From Solwaraspora sp. WMMD792 (GTDB lineage: Bacteria > Actinomycetota > Actinomycetes > Mycobacteriales > Micromonosporaceae), in assembly GCF_029626105.1 (NCBI RefSeq), contig NZ_JARUBH010000009.1, forward strand, positions 4,774,001 to 4,838,000: a stretch of 64,000 nucleotides of DNA, given 5' to 3'. Of this stretch, positions 17,616-26,667 are shown piece by piece. A program made the translations under genes and the position numbers. Every line of letters begins with the position of its first letter. Position 1 is the stretch's first letter. The notes beneath the pieces were generated by a model. The model saw only the letters and a list, made by a program, of their open reading frames with translations, did not search any database and was not told where the DNA came from.

Positions 17616-18503
17616 TCAGACCGCCGTGGTGGAGATGATCTCGGCGGCGACCCAGTGGGCGACGTCGGGTGGGTAGGGAGTCGACAGGCCGAGGACGATG
17701 TGCCGGAAGCCGGCGTCGACCGCCGCGCTGATGGCGGCCCGGGTGGCGCCGGGCTGGTCGTAGGAGACCGGCAGGTGAATGGAGCGGGTGATGGCTGCCG
17801 GATCGCGGCCGATCTCGGCGCAGTAGCGGTCCAGCAGCGCGCTGCGGCTGGCCACGTCGGCGATGTCGCCACCGGGGATGTTCCACAGGTCGGCGTGTTC
17901 GGCGACCACCCGCAGCAGGGCCGCCGACCGTCCACCGATCAGGATCGGCGGGTACGGGCGTTGCACCGGCTTCGGGTTGCCGAAGGCTCCGACGAGCTGG
18001 TGATGGGTGCCGTGGAAGTCGAACGGTTCGGCCTCGGTCCACAACCGGCGGATGATGGTGCACGCCTCGGCGAGGCTGCCTACCGAGTCGGTGAAGTCGT
18101 GATAGGGCAGGCCGTGGGCGTCGTACTCGCGGCGGGCCAGCGGATGGCTGGGCCGCGAGCCGGCACCGATGCCGAAGTCGAGCCGGCCGCCGGAGACGAC
18201 GTCGACGGTCGCGGCCATCTTGGCCAGCATCGCCGGTGGCCGGAAGCGGTTGCTGGTCACCAACAGGCCGAGACGCAGCCGCCGGGTCTGCGCGGCGAGC
18301 GCGGCGAGCAGCGTCCAGCCTTCGTACGTCGGCCCACCCGGGTCGCCGAAGATCGGCATGAGGTGGTCGTACAGCCAGGCGTGTTCGATCGCCGGGATCG
18401 TGTCCGCCTCGCGCCAGACCCGCAGTACGTCGTGATAGTCGACCTGGGACGGGGCGGTCATGATCCCGAAGCTGGGCCGGATCGTTTGCGGCATTGGATC
18501 CAT
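17616..18503 (-). CDS. LLM-class F420-dependent oxidoreductase
   Basis: 295 residues; an ATG three codons in is an equal alternative start. Luciferase-like TIM-barrel family with N-terminal IMTAPSQVDYHD, the IGAGSRPSHP loop and GGRSAALLRVVAEHAD, consistent with actinobacterial F420-binding members. The reaction would be a hydride transfer to or from a small substrate. It starts 12 bases after the aldo/keto reductase stop on the same strand, so the pair forms an operon under the neighbouring TetR. It is not part of the biosynthetic cluster at 25-53 kb. Confidence 0.83.
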   Translation of the reverse strand: MDPMPQTIRPSFGIMTAPSQVDYHDVLRVWREADTIPAIEHAWLYDHLMPIFGDPGGPTYEGWTLLAALAAQTRRLRLGLLVTSNRFRPPAMLAKMAATVDVVSGGRLDFGIGAGSRPSHPLARREYDAHGLPYHDFTDSVGSLAEACTIIRRLWTEAEPFDFHGTHHQLVGAFGNPKPVQRPYPPILIGGRSAALLRVVAEHADLWNIPGGDIADVASRSALLDRYCAEIGRDPAAITRSIHLPVSYDQPGATRAAISAAVDAGFRHIVLGLSTPYPPDVAHWVAAEIISTTAV

Positions 18504-18515
18504 CCAGTACGCGGG

Positions 18516-19535
18516 TCAGCGGCGGCGTAGCGCCGGGTCGAGCAGGGCAGGCGGAGTGTCGTGCTTCTCGTGTGGGGCGAGGTCGACGCCGGGGGCGACG
18601 ATCGCGTCGACGGCGTCGAGCACGTCGGCGGTCAGTACGGTGTCCGCGGCGGCCAGCTGTGAACGCAGGTGGTCGATCGTGCGCGGGCCGATGATCGCGC
18701 TGGTCACCCCGGGGTGCGCGGTGACGAAGCCGAGCGCGAGTTGGATCATTGTCAGGCCGGCGGCGTCAGCGACGGTGGCCAGTTGCTCGACCGCGTCGAG
18801 CTTGGCCCGGTTGGTGGGGATGTCCAGGTCGTACCGCTGGGGCATCTTGCCGGACCGGCTGGTGCTGATCTCCCGGTCGGCGCGGATCGCGCCGGACAGC
18901 CAGCCGGAGGCGAGCGGGCTCCAGGCGAGCACCCCCATGCCGTACTGCTGGGTCACCGGTAGGACGTGGGCCTCGATGCCGCGTTGCAGGATCGAGTACG
19001 CGGGCTGCTCGGTCACGTACCGGCTGGTCCTGTTCTCCCGGGCGGCCCACTGGGCCTGGACGATCCGGTAGGCGGGGAAGGTTGACGAGCCGAAGTAGCG
19101 GATCTTGCCGGCCCGTTGCAGATCGGTCAGCGCGGACAGGGTCTCCTCGTCGCTGGTCGCCGGGTCCCAGCGGTGGATCTGGTAGAGGTCGACGTGGTCG
19201 ACGCCGAGCCGGCGCAGGCTGTCGTCCAGGGCGGTGACCAGCCAGCGGCGGGAGCTGCCCTGGTGGTTGCGCTCGTCGCTCATCGGCATGTTGGCCTTGG
19301 TGGCGAGCACGATGTCGTCGCGGCGGCCGGCGACGGCCTTGCCGATCATCTCCTCCGACTGGCCCTGGCTGTACCAGTCGGCGGTGTCGATGAGGTTGAT
19401 CCCGGCGTCGAGGGCGGCGTCGACGATGGCGGTGGCCTCGTCCTGGCTGGTGTCGCCGATCGCGCCGAAGTTCATCGCGCCGAGGGCGAGGGTGCTGGCC
19501 TGCACGCCGGTGCGGCCGAGGGTGCGGTACTGCAT
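18516..19535 (-). CDS. Aldo/keto reductase
   Basis: 339 residues from ATG 19535, which has AAGGAGA upstream; the frame is open further but lacks a site. AKR fold: GAMNFG near residue 20, catalytic Asp and Tyr in NLIDTADWYSQG near residue 50, Lys in LATKANMP and His in YQIHRWDP, so the Asp-Tyr-Lys-His tetrad is complete. NADPH-binding text GVTSAIIGPRT is at the C-terminus. It reduces carbonyl compounds; physiological substrate unknown. It heads an operon with the LLM oxidoreductase and is divergent from a TetR gene with strong palindromes between them, suggesting a response to a reactive or xenobiotic carbonyl. Confidence 0.92.
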   Translation of the reverse strand: MQYRTLGRTGVQASTLALGAMNFGAIGDTSQDEATAIVDAALDAGINLIDTADWYSQGQSEEMIGKAVAGRRDDIVLATKANMPMSDERNHQGSSRRWLVTALDDSLRRLGVDHVDLYQIHRWDPATSDEETLSALTDLQRAGKIRYFGSSTFPAYRIVQAQWAARENRTSRYVTEQPAYSILQRGIEAHVLPVTQQYGMGVLAWSPLASGWLSGAIRADREISTSRSGKMPQRYDLDIPTNRAKLDAVEQLATVADAAGLTMIQLALGFVTAHPGVTSAIIGPRTIDHLRSQLAAADTVLTADVLDAVDAIVAPGVDLAPHEKHDTPPALLDPALRRR

Positions 19536-19588
19536 GGCTGTGCTTCTCCTTGAGCGGGGTCGCCTGGTCTGGCACGCTGACACCGAAG

Positions 19589-19629
19589 CGGAGCAGCGTT
19601 CCGCTAAGACGATACGGAACACTGTTCCG
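19589..19629. promoter_or_regulatory. Two TetR operator candidates
   Basis: A perfect 15-bp palindrome CGGAACACTGTTCCG (19615-19629) and a related weaker repeat GCGGA...TCCGC (19589-19605) lie between the aldo/keto reductase and TetR starts. Confidence 0.8.
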
Positions 19630-19660
19630 GTTAGCAAGTGAGCAACGGAGGGAACCGCAG

Positions 19661-20290
19661 ATGCTCGACACCGGCGGCGACAGCAGCAGGTCGGAGGGAC
19701 CGGAGGGAACGAAGGCGGGACCGGCCCGGCCGCGCCGGCAGCGGGCCGACGCCCGGCGCAACGAGCAGGCCCTGCTGGACGCGGCGGCGGCGGCGTTCGT
19801 CGCATCCGGCGTCGACGTCCCGGTACGCGACATCGCCACCCGGGCCGGCGTCGGTGTCGGCACGATCTACCGCCACTTCCCCACCCGGTCCGATCTGATC
19901 GTCGCGGTCTTCCGGCACCAGGTCGAAGCCTGCGCCGATGCCGGCCCGACCCTGCTGGCAGAGAGCGCCACCGCGCACGCCGCCCTGACCCGGTGGGTCG
20001 ACCTGTTCGTCGACTTCCTGGTCACCAAGCACGGTCTCGCCGGGGCGCTACAGTCCGACGCCACCGCCTTCCAGACGCTGCACGACTACTTCCTCGGCCG
20101 ACTGGTGCCGGTCTGCACCGAACTGCTCGACGCCGCCGTCGCCGCTGGCGAGATCCGTTCGGAAATCGACGCCTACCAACTAATGCGCGGCGTCGGAAAC
20201 CTCTGCGTCGGCGCCGACACCGACCCCCGCTACGACGCCCGCCGCCTGGTCGGTCTGCTCGTCGCCGGCCTGCGCCGCAGCGACACCTGA
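19661..20290 (+). CDS. TetR-family regulator
   Basis: 209 residues from ATG 19661 with GGAGGG upstream. The first 25 residues are a disordered basic leader. The TetR helix-turn-helix follows (ALLDAAAAAFVASG, IATRAGVGVGTIYRHFPTR). The C-terminal domain resembles the SbtR/TetR_C type. It is probably the autorepressor and the repressor of the divergent aldo/keto reductase-LLM operon through the palindromes in the gap. Confidence 0.92.
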   Translation: MLDTGGDSSRSEGPEGTKAGPARPRRQRADARRNEQALLDAAAAAFVASGVDVPVRDIATRAGVGVGTIYRHFPTRSDLIVAVFRHQVEACADAGPTLLAESATAHAALTRWVDLFVDFLVTKHGLAGALQSDATAFQTLHDYFLGRLVPVCTELLDAAVAAGEIRSEIDAYQLMRGVGNLCVGADTDPRYDARRLVGLLVAGLRRSDT

Positions 20291-20310
20291 CGCCGTCAGC
20301 GCAGGCGTCA
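20288..20310. terminator. Hairpin between convergent genes
   Basis: TGACGCC (20288-20294) pairs with GGCGTCA (20304-20310) across the TetR stop. A direct repeat of GCCGTCARCGCAGGCG (20292 and 20317) overlaps the same spot and runs into the end of the convergent gene. Confidence 0.45.
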
Positions 20311-20320
20311 GGTCCAGCCG

Positions 20321-22141
20321 TCAACGCAGGCGGAAGACCGGTCCGCGCGGGGTGAAGGGTAGCCGGGCAGCGTCCGGGACGAGAAAGGCATGCTCCCGGC
20401 GGATACGCACCACGTCGCAGTACCCGTCGGTGATGACCAGGATCGGCGCGTCGGTGGGAAAGTCGGTGGCGGACTCCAGCAGCCGGATACCGGGCTGCAG
20501 TACCGTGCCGCCCCGGCCCCGCACCCGTACCCGGCCGGCGATCTGCTCCACCGGCAGATACCCGGCGTCGTACGGGTGGGCGTCGCAGAACACCACCCGG
20601 GCGGCCGGCACGTCTCGTGCGGTGGCGTACGAGGCGATGGCGCCGAGCGCCTTGCCGAGCAGTTCGTGATTCATCGAGCCGGAGGTGTCCAGCACCACAC
20701 CGAATGTGCACCGGGACACCGACTCGTCCGGCCACCGCCAGCCCGGTCGTGGAATGCCCGGGGTGCTGGCCTGTCGCCGCGACGGGCGGGCGTAGGAGCG
20801 AACCCGTCGCGGCGACGGGACGTACTCGTCGAACCAGTGGGCCAGCCGGGCGTCCCACGGCAGCGGCGGCTGCTGCAGGACCTGGATCTCGGCGACCAGC
20901 CCGGCCGGCAGATGACCCCGGCCCTCCCGCTGGTGGTAGGCGTAGCCGTCGAGCAGCGCCCGCCGGTAGAAGTCGTCCAGGTCGACGCCCTGGCCAGGGC
21001 GGCCCGCATACGGCAACGGTTCGCCGAGTACGTCACCGAGCCCGGTGCCGCGCAGGGTGGCCAGCTTGCGCAGCCGGCGCAGGTCCTTGGCGATCTGGTC
21101 GTAGACCGCCTCGGCGGACAGGCCGGCCAACTGCGGGTCGTGCAGCAGTCCGTCCGGCGGCTCGCCCACGCCCATCTCGATCAACCAGCCGTTGATGACG
21201 TAGTCGGCGGCCACGTTCCACAGGTACGGGTCACGCCCGCCGACCCGGTCACCGTGCCGCAGCGCCGCGTGCAGCATCTCGTGGGCCAACACGAACCGCC
21301 ATTGCGTGCTCGACAACTTCCGCAGCGGGTTGAGGTAGATCTCCCCGGCGGACGGCGACACCGCTGCGATCGTGATGTGCCAGCTGCGGGCCAGGTCGGC
21401 GTCGGCGACCAGGGTGAACCGCGACGCCAGCGCACCGAGCAGCGGGTACGACGAGAGAAACCAGCTCATCGCCAGTTGCCACGGCTGCCGGCGGACGGCC
21501 GGGTCGGTCAGTGAACGGCGTGCCCCGCCGGCCACGTCGACCGCGGCCATCGCGGCCGCGGACAGGCCGACCGCGAACTGGGCCGGCCAGTCCCAGCCGA
21601 CCGCCATCATCCCGACCGGCGACGCGGCCAGGTCCGAAGCGTTGCCGCCGGTGCCACAGCCGACATACTCGGCCGGTACGCCGGCCTGCCGCCACTGCCG
21701 CAGCAGCACCTGCTCGTCGGTGTTGGGCAACTCGGCCGGCAGCAGCAGCGGCTCGGTGCCGAGCTTGACCGCCCGCTGGAACCGGGTGACCGCCAGACAG
21801 GCCACATTGGCGTACGCCGGATCAATGGCGTAGCGGTCGGCGCTGAGGTGGCCAAGGCCCAGGTGCAGCAGGCAGTGCGCCAACACCCACAACCACTGTT
21901 CCTCGTCGAGCCGGTGCGCCATGCTGGCCCGGATCTGGCCGCGCGCGTCGACCACGGCGATCGCCTTGGCCGCCGTCAGCTGGCCGTCGTCGACCAGCGC
22001 CGCCTGCGCGCCGGCGGTCTGCCACGGCCCGACCGGGAAGCTGCGCATGGGGGCGAACATCGGGTGGCTGGCCAGCCGCCGCCAAGCTGCCGCGAACGCG
22101 GCGGCGTTCGGGTCGACCTGCTCCTTCTTCTTCCTAGCCAT
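20321..22141 (-). CDS. VWA-like metallopeptidase-domain protein (DUF2201 type)
   Basis: 606 residues from ATG 22141 (MARKKKEQ). The frame stays open upstream through the MoxR gene, but that part is a shadow. The N-terminal half is a putative metallopeptidase domain with HEMLHAALRHGD (HExxH) near residue 290 and an earlier ALAHCLLHLGLGH block. The C-terminal 130 residues are VWA-like with a metal-site motif DTSGSMN near residue 485 and ITDGYCD. Such proteins pair with MoxR AAA+ ATPases, as here: the ATPase gene ends nine bases upstream. MoxR/VWA systems are thought to be chaperone or metal-insertion machines; the client is unknown. Confidence 0.87.
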   Translation of the reverse strand: MARKKKEQVDPNAAAFAAAWRRLASHPMFAPMRSFPVGPWQTAGAQAALVDDGQLTAAKAIAVVDARGQIRASMAHRLDEEQWLWVLAHCLLHLGLGHLSADRYAIDPAYANVACLAVTRFQRAVKLGTEPLLLPAELPNTDEQVLLRQWRQAGVPAEYVGCGTGGNASDLAASPVGMMAVGWDWPAQFAVGLSAAAMAAVDVAGGARRSLTDPAVRRQPWQLAMSWFLSSYPLLGALASRFTLVADADLARSWHITIAAVSPSAGEIYLNPLRKLSSTQWRFVLAHEMLHAALRHGDRVGGRDPYLWNVAADYVINGWLIEMGVGEPPDGLLHDPQLAGLSAEAVYDQIAKDLRRLRKLATLRGTGLGDVLGEPLPYAGRPGQGVDLDDFYRRALLDGYAYHQREGRGHLPAGLVAEIQVLQQPPLPWDARLAHWFDEYVPSPRRVRSYARPSRRQASTPGIPRPGWRWPDESVSRCTFGVVLDTSGSMNHELLGKALGAIASYATARDVPAARVVFCDAHPYDAGYLPVEQIAGRVRVRGRGGTVLQPGIRLLESATDFPTDAPILVITDGYCDVVRIRREHAFLVPDAARLPFTPRGPVFRLR

Positions 22142-22149
22142 CGTCGGTG

Positions 22150-23217
22150 TCAGGTGCGGGCGGCGACCAGCCGGGGCAGGTCCCGGCTCACCTCGACCAG
22201 GAACCAGGCGGGCAGCACCGGTGCGCCGTCGTCGGTGGCGATGACCAGCTGGGCGCATTCGAGGGAGATCTCCGCCAGCTCGACCAGCAGCGCCTTGGCC
22301 CGGTGGGCGAACTGGCGCATCGCTGGCGAAGCGTGTTCCTTGCTGGCCGGCAGCTCCTTGACCAGCCTGGCCCGGAACGCCTCCGCCAGGAAGTACAGCA
22401 GGTCGCGGTCGGCGGCGGCAGCCGGCCAGCCAACGTCGCCACGAACGACGGCGTCGAGCCCGTACCGGTGCCGCACGATTTTCACGTACCCGCAGAACCC
22501 GGCGGCGTGGGCCGGGCTCAGCGTGCCGGTGGCCAGCAGCCGCAGCGTCTGGTCGGCGATCTCGTCGCCGTAGGAGCGCAGCGCGTCGGAAAGCATGTGC
22601 CAACTGCGCGGAGTCGAAAACGTCTCCTCCACTTTGGGCGGATTCACCCACAGCTGGTCGGGGCGCTCCGACAGGTAGTCGACTACCCACTGGTGGATGC
22701 CGGCTCCCTGCGCCCAGGCCAGCCAGTCGTCGACGCTGGCCCGCAGGTGGACATGGACCAGCCGGTTGACCAGTGCGGAGGCCATCGGCCGAGCGAGCGC
22801 GTTGTCGGTGGCCCGGTTGCCCGCGCCGATCACGATCGACCCGGCCGGCAGCTCGTACGCACCGATGCGGCGGTCCAGGATCAGCGAGTAGAACGCCTTC
22901 TGCACCTCCGGGGTGGAGGCGTTCAGCTCGTCGAGGAACAGGCAGTACGGCTCGTCGCGGGCGATCGACTCGGGCGGGGCGAACCGGCTGCGGCCATCGC
23001 GCAGCTCCGGCACCCCGATCAGGTCCTCGGCGGCGAGCTGGGTGCCGACCAGGGTCACGCAGTCCAGGCCGAGCGAAGCGGCGAACTGGCGCACCAGCGA
23101 GCTCTTGCCGATGCCCGGGGCACCCCAGACGAACACCGGCCGGACCACCGCCACGTGCAGCAGCAGGTCCGGCAGTTCGGCTGGGGTCACGGTGGACGCG
23201 GAATGCACGCCGTCCAT
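22150..23217 (-). CDS. MoxR-family AAA+ ATPase
   Basis: 355 residues. Walker A GAPGIGKSS near residue 33, Walker B CLFLDELN near residue 93, sensor-1 region VIGAGNRATDN and a downstream arginine-rich lid. It is the first gene of a two-gene operon with the VWA/metallopeptidase protein, the usual MoxR arrangement. No membrane segment is seen; it acts in the cytoplasm. Confidence 0.9.
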   Translation of the reverse strand: MDGVHSASTVTPAELPDLLLHVAVVRPVFVWGAPGIGKSSLVRQFAASLGLDCVTLVGTQLAAEDLIGVPELRDGRSRFAPPESIARDEPYCLFLDELNASTPEVQKAFYSLILDRRIGAYELPAGSIVIGAGNRATDNALARPMASALVNRLVHVHLRASVDDWLAWAQGAGIHQWVVDYLSERPDQLWVNPPKVEETFSTPRSWHMLSDALRSYGDEIADQTLRLLATGTLSPAHAAGFCGYVKIVRHRYGLDAVVRGDVGWPAAAADRDLLYFLAEAFRARLVKELPASKEHASPAMRQFAHRAKALLVELAEISLECAQLVIATDDGAPVLPAWFLVEVSRDLPRLVAART

Positions 23218-23377
23218 CCTGCCGGGCGGCGGTGCCGCTGTTCATCCCGATTTCGGGTCAGCCGGGCGAGTGGCTCAGCGACATGCGTTTCATCCTGGCT
23301 GGTTGGTCCGGAGACTACGGTCCAGCGCCGCCTGGCTACGAGGACGCGATACTCGTCGTCACGCGGAGGCCGCGTCG

Positions 23378-24169
23378 TCAGGACGGCGTGGACTCCCGAC
23401 GGTACGCGCTCGGGGTGTAGCCGAGCACCGTCCGGAACTCGTTGGCCAGGTGGGCCTGGTCGGCGTACCCGAGTTGGACCGCCAGACCCGCCAGGTCGGT
23501 GGCCGGATCGGCCCGCAGCAGCTGCGCCGCCTCCTGCAACCGCCGTCGGCGGATCATCATCGAGGGCGGCAGGCCGACGTGGCGGCGGGCCAGCCGCTGC
23601 ACCGTACGGGCCGACACGTGCAGCCGGGCGGCGACGTCCTCGACCCGCAGCACCGTGTGGTCGGTGTCGACGAGCTCCGCAAGAGTGTTGGCCAGCAGCG
23701 CCTCCGGACCGGGCGGCCCGACCGTGGCGCTCAGCCAGTCGGCGAACGCCGCCACCGCACCGGCGTGCCGCTGCGGCGCGTCAACGGCACCAGTCATCGC
23801 GTCGACCACCGGCGACCGCAGATCGGGCAGGTCCAGCCGGCGGGAGGCGTCCCGCAGCACCGCCGGCTCCGGGGTGAAGTGCGGCACCGCCGCCGGGCGC
23901 AGTAGCGCCCCGACCGCCCAGCCGGTGCCGGTCAGGTCCCGGTACGAGACCCGGGTCGTCGGACCGGCCAGCTCCACGCCGTCCGGGCCGACCACCAGGT
24001 TGCAGGCCGGGAACGACAGGATCTGCTGCCGGGAGGTACGGCCCGGCGCGATCCGCCACTCGGGGATCCAGAACCAGCGGACCAGCGACGCGACCTGCTC
24101 CGGCGGCGGCAGCCGGGCGAAGGTCGGCAGCCGGGACGGGTACAGGATGCCGCGCTGCGCCGGGTCCAC
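23378..24169 (-). CDS. AraC-family transcriptional regulator
   Basis: 263 residues. N-terminal half of the DUF6597 type (VRWFWIPEW, QQILSFPACNLVVG); C-terminal AraC double helix-turn-helix (VEDVAARLHVSARTVQRLAR and LAVQLGYADQAHLANEFRTVLGYTPS in separate helices). It is divergent from the VOC-domain gene with about 90 bases between them and probably regulates it, as in other AraC/VOC pairs. Confidence 0.87.
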   Translation of the reverse strand: MDPAQRGILYPSRLPTFARLPPPEQVASLVRWFWIPEWRIAPGRTSRQQILSFPACNLVVGPDGVELAGPTTRVSYRDLTGTGWAVGALLRPAAVPHFTPEPAVLRDASRRLDLPDLRSPVVDAMTGAVDAPQRHAGAVAAFADWLSATVGPPGPEALLANTLAELVDTDHTVLRVEDVAARLHVSARTVQRLARRHVGLPPSMMIRRRRLQEAAQLLRADPATDLAGLAVQLGYADQAHLANEFRTVLGYTPSAYRRESTPS

Positions 24170-24259
24170 GGCAGCCAGGCTACGGCCTGCGGCACCGACG
24201 GCCGGCGGCTGTCGCGAATCTTCAAGTCAGCACACCGGTACGCTGCCTAGGGTCGGGAC

Positions 24260-24757
24260 ATGTCCGACACTTTCCCGGCCGCCGACGGCCGATACACCAC
24301 CAACGGTACGCCGCACGGCGTCACCAGCCTCACCCCGTTCCTGGCCATTCCGGATGCGCGCGGCGCCATCGCCTTCTACCGGGACGTGTTCGGCGCCCGG
24401 GTGGTGGACGTGACCGAGATGGGCGGCGCCGTCGTGCACGCGGTGCTCGACTTCGGCAACGGCCAACTGCAGCTCGGCGAGCCGTCCCCGGCGTACGGCC
24501 TGGTTGCCCCGCCGGCTGGCGACGAGGACTGCTACTCGATCGGCCTGTACTGCCCGGACGTCGACGCCACGCTCACCCGCGCGGTCGCGGCCGGCGCAAC
24601 GGTGCGGGAGCCGGCGACGACCTTCGTCTCCGGTGACCGGTTCGCCAGCATCCGCGACCCGTACGGGGTGCGCTGGTCGATCATGACCCGGGTCGAGGAC
24701 CTCTCCGAGTCCGAAAGCGCCCGCCGGGTCGCCGAATGGGCGGCCCAGCAGGGCTGA
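24260..24757 (+). CDS. VOC-superfamily (PhnB/glyoxalase-like) protein
   Basis: 165 residues. Single VOC-type beta-alpha-beta-beta-beta repeat pair: LTPFLAIPDARGAIAFYRDV near residue 30, then FGNGQLQLGEPSP, and C-terminal DPYGVRWSIMTRVEDLS, typical of PhnB-like proteins that bind or detoxify small molecules. Divergent from the AraC gene. It is the last recognisable gene before the non-coding gap that precedes the cluster. Confidence 0.87.
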   Translation: MSDTFPAADGRYTTNGTPHGVTSLTPFLAIPDARGAIAFYRDVFGARVVDVTEMGGAVVHAVLDFGNGQLQLGEPSPAYGLVAPPAGDEDCYSIGLYCPDVDATLTRAVAAGATVREPATTFVSGDRFASIRDPYGVRWSIMTRVEDLSESESARRVAEWAAQQG

Positions 24758-25509
24758 CATCTGCCTGCGGAAGAGCTGAGGAGTGCCCCCCTCGCACCGA
24801 CGGTCGCCGCCGCCCAGGGGTATTCGGGGGTAATGGGGCCTCGCGGCACCCAGTGCCATCCGGCGGGCGGGCGGGCGGCGGCGGCGGCGGCGGCGGCCAA
24901 CTATCGCAGGTTGACACCCCACCAGGGCATAGTCGACACACCATAACGAGCGGGACCAGATCGCCTCAACCCGCACGAACAGCGATGACGTGACACCCCT
25001 TCAAAGAAGTCCTTCTATACCAAAAGCGCCCATCGATAGCTCCCCGCATTTTTCCTCCGCCGTCCGGACCATCGCCCTTTGTCCGTGTCGCGTCGATCAT
25101 GACTTATGTATTGCTGAGATCAGATTGGTTCGTAAACCCGCAGGTAATGGCACCCTCGCTTACCTTCGACCCATAGTTTCGAAAGTTTGATCTTGAGCTT
25201 ATGATCTTGCGAAAGTGGGCTAGAGCTCGCGCAATGTCGATCGAACGAGCCTGCGCAGCCACAACAGCATCGCCCCGGCCTGAGTGAGCTTGTGGCTCGT
25301 AGCACATTGCCAGCCGTAGATAAAGGGTTGCCATGCGTAAGGATTCTCAGGTACGTTGCTTCCTGTTCGAGGGAACCGTCTTGATCAGCGCACCGATGCC
25401 GTGATCGCACGCCGCGTCGCCGGCCAAGATGGTCGCTTAACCATTGATCGAGCCGACTCGCCTGCCGTCCTGCATGGCCGATGTCGCGAATCGCAATGAG
25501 GGGATATTT
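24758..25509. other. Non-coding, AT-richer gap before the biosynthetic cluster
   Basis: About 750 bases without a convincing gene. The first part has a G-rich simple repeat on the plus strand (24861-24899, GGGC then GGC units). From about 24990 to 25440 base composition drops well below the surrounding DNA and codon structure disappears. Short frames on both strands here show neither family resemblance nor ribosome sites. The region must hold the promoter for the cluster's first operon, but I cannot place it firmly. Confidence 0.7.
25188..25209 (+). promoter_or_regulatory. Direct repeat TGATCTTG x2 in cluster leader
   Basis: TGATCTTG occurs at 25188-25195 and 25202-25209, a 14-base period, with TATGAT at 25200-25205 between the copies. 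It could be an activator site and -10 element for the operon beginning at 25510, though 300 bases is a long leader. Low confidence. Confidence 0.25.
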
Positions 25510-26667
25510 GTGACTCTCAAATCAGTGCTCGACACCACGCTTCGGGATGGCGAACAGGCACCAGGCAATGAGATGACCATCGAAGACAAGACGCGTCTCC
25601 TCGAGCTGATCGACGCCGCCGGCCCAGACTACATCGAGGTGGGATTTCCAGCCTCGTCGCCTGCGACCTTCGAATTCGTGCGCGAGATTTCGCGCAAATC
25701 GCGCAATGCAGCACTCACTGTGTTCGCTCGTGCGACACCTAAGGACATCGACACCGCACTCGACGCCGTCCGGGACGCCGATCGCTTCCAGCTCCAGCTG
25801 CTCATCACCGGGTCAGAAATCCACGCCGAGCATAAGCGCGGACAGACCTGGGAGCAAGCCCGGACAGAATTGGTAGAGGCATGTAACTACAGCCTGAAGG
25901 CAGGAGTGCGCGACCTTTCCATCGGGTTGGAGGATTCACTTCGGGCGTCGCCCGAGTACCTGCGTCCCATGATGCAGGCCGGACTGGATTCCGGCGCGAA
26001 CCTGTTTGTCCTGGCCGACACCGTGGGATCCTGTGTGCCACAGGAAGTCGAGGCCAAGGTACGCGCGGCCCTGCACTGGGTCAACGGGGCGGCCGATGTG
26101 ACGCTGCACTGCCACAACGACCTGGGACTGAGTCTCGCGAACGCCGTGGCCGGCATGCAGGCCGGTGCCGCCGGTGTGCAGGGCACGCTGGCCGGTATCG
26201 GCGAACGAACCGGCAACACTCCGCTGGAGGAACTTGCCGTCCTCACCCATTACCGCGGTGAGTCGCTAGGATTCCGAACGGCACTTAACCCCCGCAAGTG
26301 CGTCGAGGCGGCCAATGCCGTCCTCGAAGCAATCGGTGAACGACCCTGGAAGCACAAGCCGCTGCTCGGCGACCTGGCCTTCTCGACGGCTGCCGGCATA
26401 CACGCCGCAGGGATGATGAACAATCCGATCTGCTATGAGTTTGTCGAGCCCGAACTGGTCGGTAGGGAACGTCGCATTCTCCTGGGCGGGGCCTCCGGTC
26501 GTGCCAACATCCGGCATTTCGCGGCGACCCTCGGTATGTCGATCCCAGAAGACGTGCTCGATCAGATGTACCAGCGATTTGTGTTGGACCCCAGCCCGGC
26601 CCGGTACAACTCGCTGGAGGCTTTTGAGGGACTCTACCGGGACGCGCTGGATGGGACCGCGCAGTGA
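25510..26667 (+). CDS. Alkylmalate synthase (LeuA/homocitrate synthase family), catalytic core only
   Basis: 385 residues from GTG 25510 with GAGGGG upstream; the frame is open 22 codons earlier without a site. HMG-CoA-lyase-like barrel: DTTLRDGEQAPG near residue 8 and LHCHNDLGLSLANA near residue 197 give the family signatures and metal ligands. It is the length of NifV/homocitrate-type enzymes and lacks the C-terminal allosteric domain of housekeeping LeuA, so leucine feedback is unlikely. The known reaction is condensation of acetyl-CoA with a 2-oxo acid to a 2-alkylmalate. GTGA overlap with the next gene and linked LeuC- and LeuD-like genes suggest it starts synthesis of the alkyl-dicarboxylate warhead. 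The oxo-acid substrate is unknown. Confidence 0.9.
   Translation: MTLKSVLDTTLRDGEQAPGNEMTIEDKTRLLELIDAAGPDYIEVGFPASSPATFEFVREISRKSRNAALTVFARATPKDIDTALDAVRDADRFQLQLLITGSEIHAEHKRGQTWEQARTELVEACNYSLKAGVRDLSIGLEDSLRASPEYLRPMMQAGLDSGANLFVLADTVGSCVPQEVEAKVRAALHWVNGAADVTLHCHNDLGLSLANAVAGMQAGAAGVQGTLAGIGERTGNTPLEELAVLTHYRGESLGFRTALNPRKCVEAANAVLEAIGERPWKHKPLLGDLAFSTAAGIHAAGMMNNPICYEFVEPELVGRERRILLGGASGRANIRHFAATLGMSIPEDVLDQMYQRFVLDPSPARYNSLEAFEGLYRDALDGTAQ

Noticed and set aside
20321-23245. A 974-codon open frame on the minus strand
   Set aside because: The first part is a shadow of the MoxR ATPase gene in another frame; the real protein starts at ATG 22141 with MARKKK.
25104-25410. Short minus-strand frames in the AT-richer gap
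   Set aside because: No ribosome sites, no family resemblance, overlapping one another.
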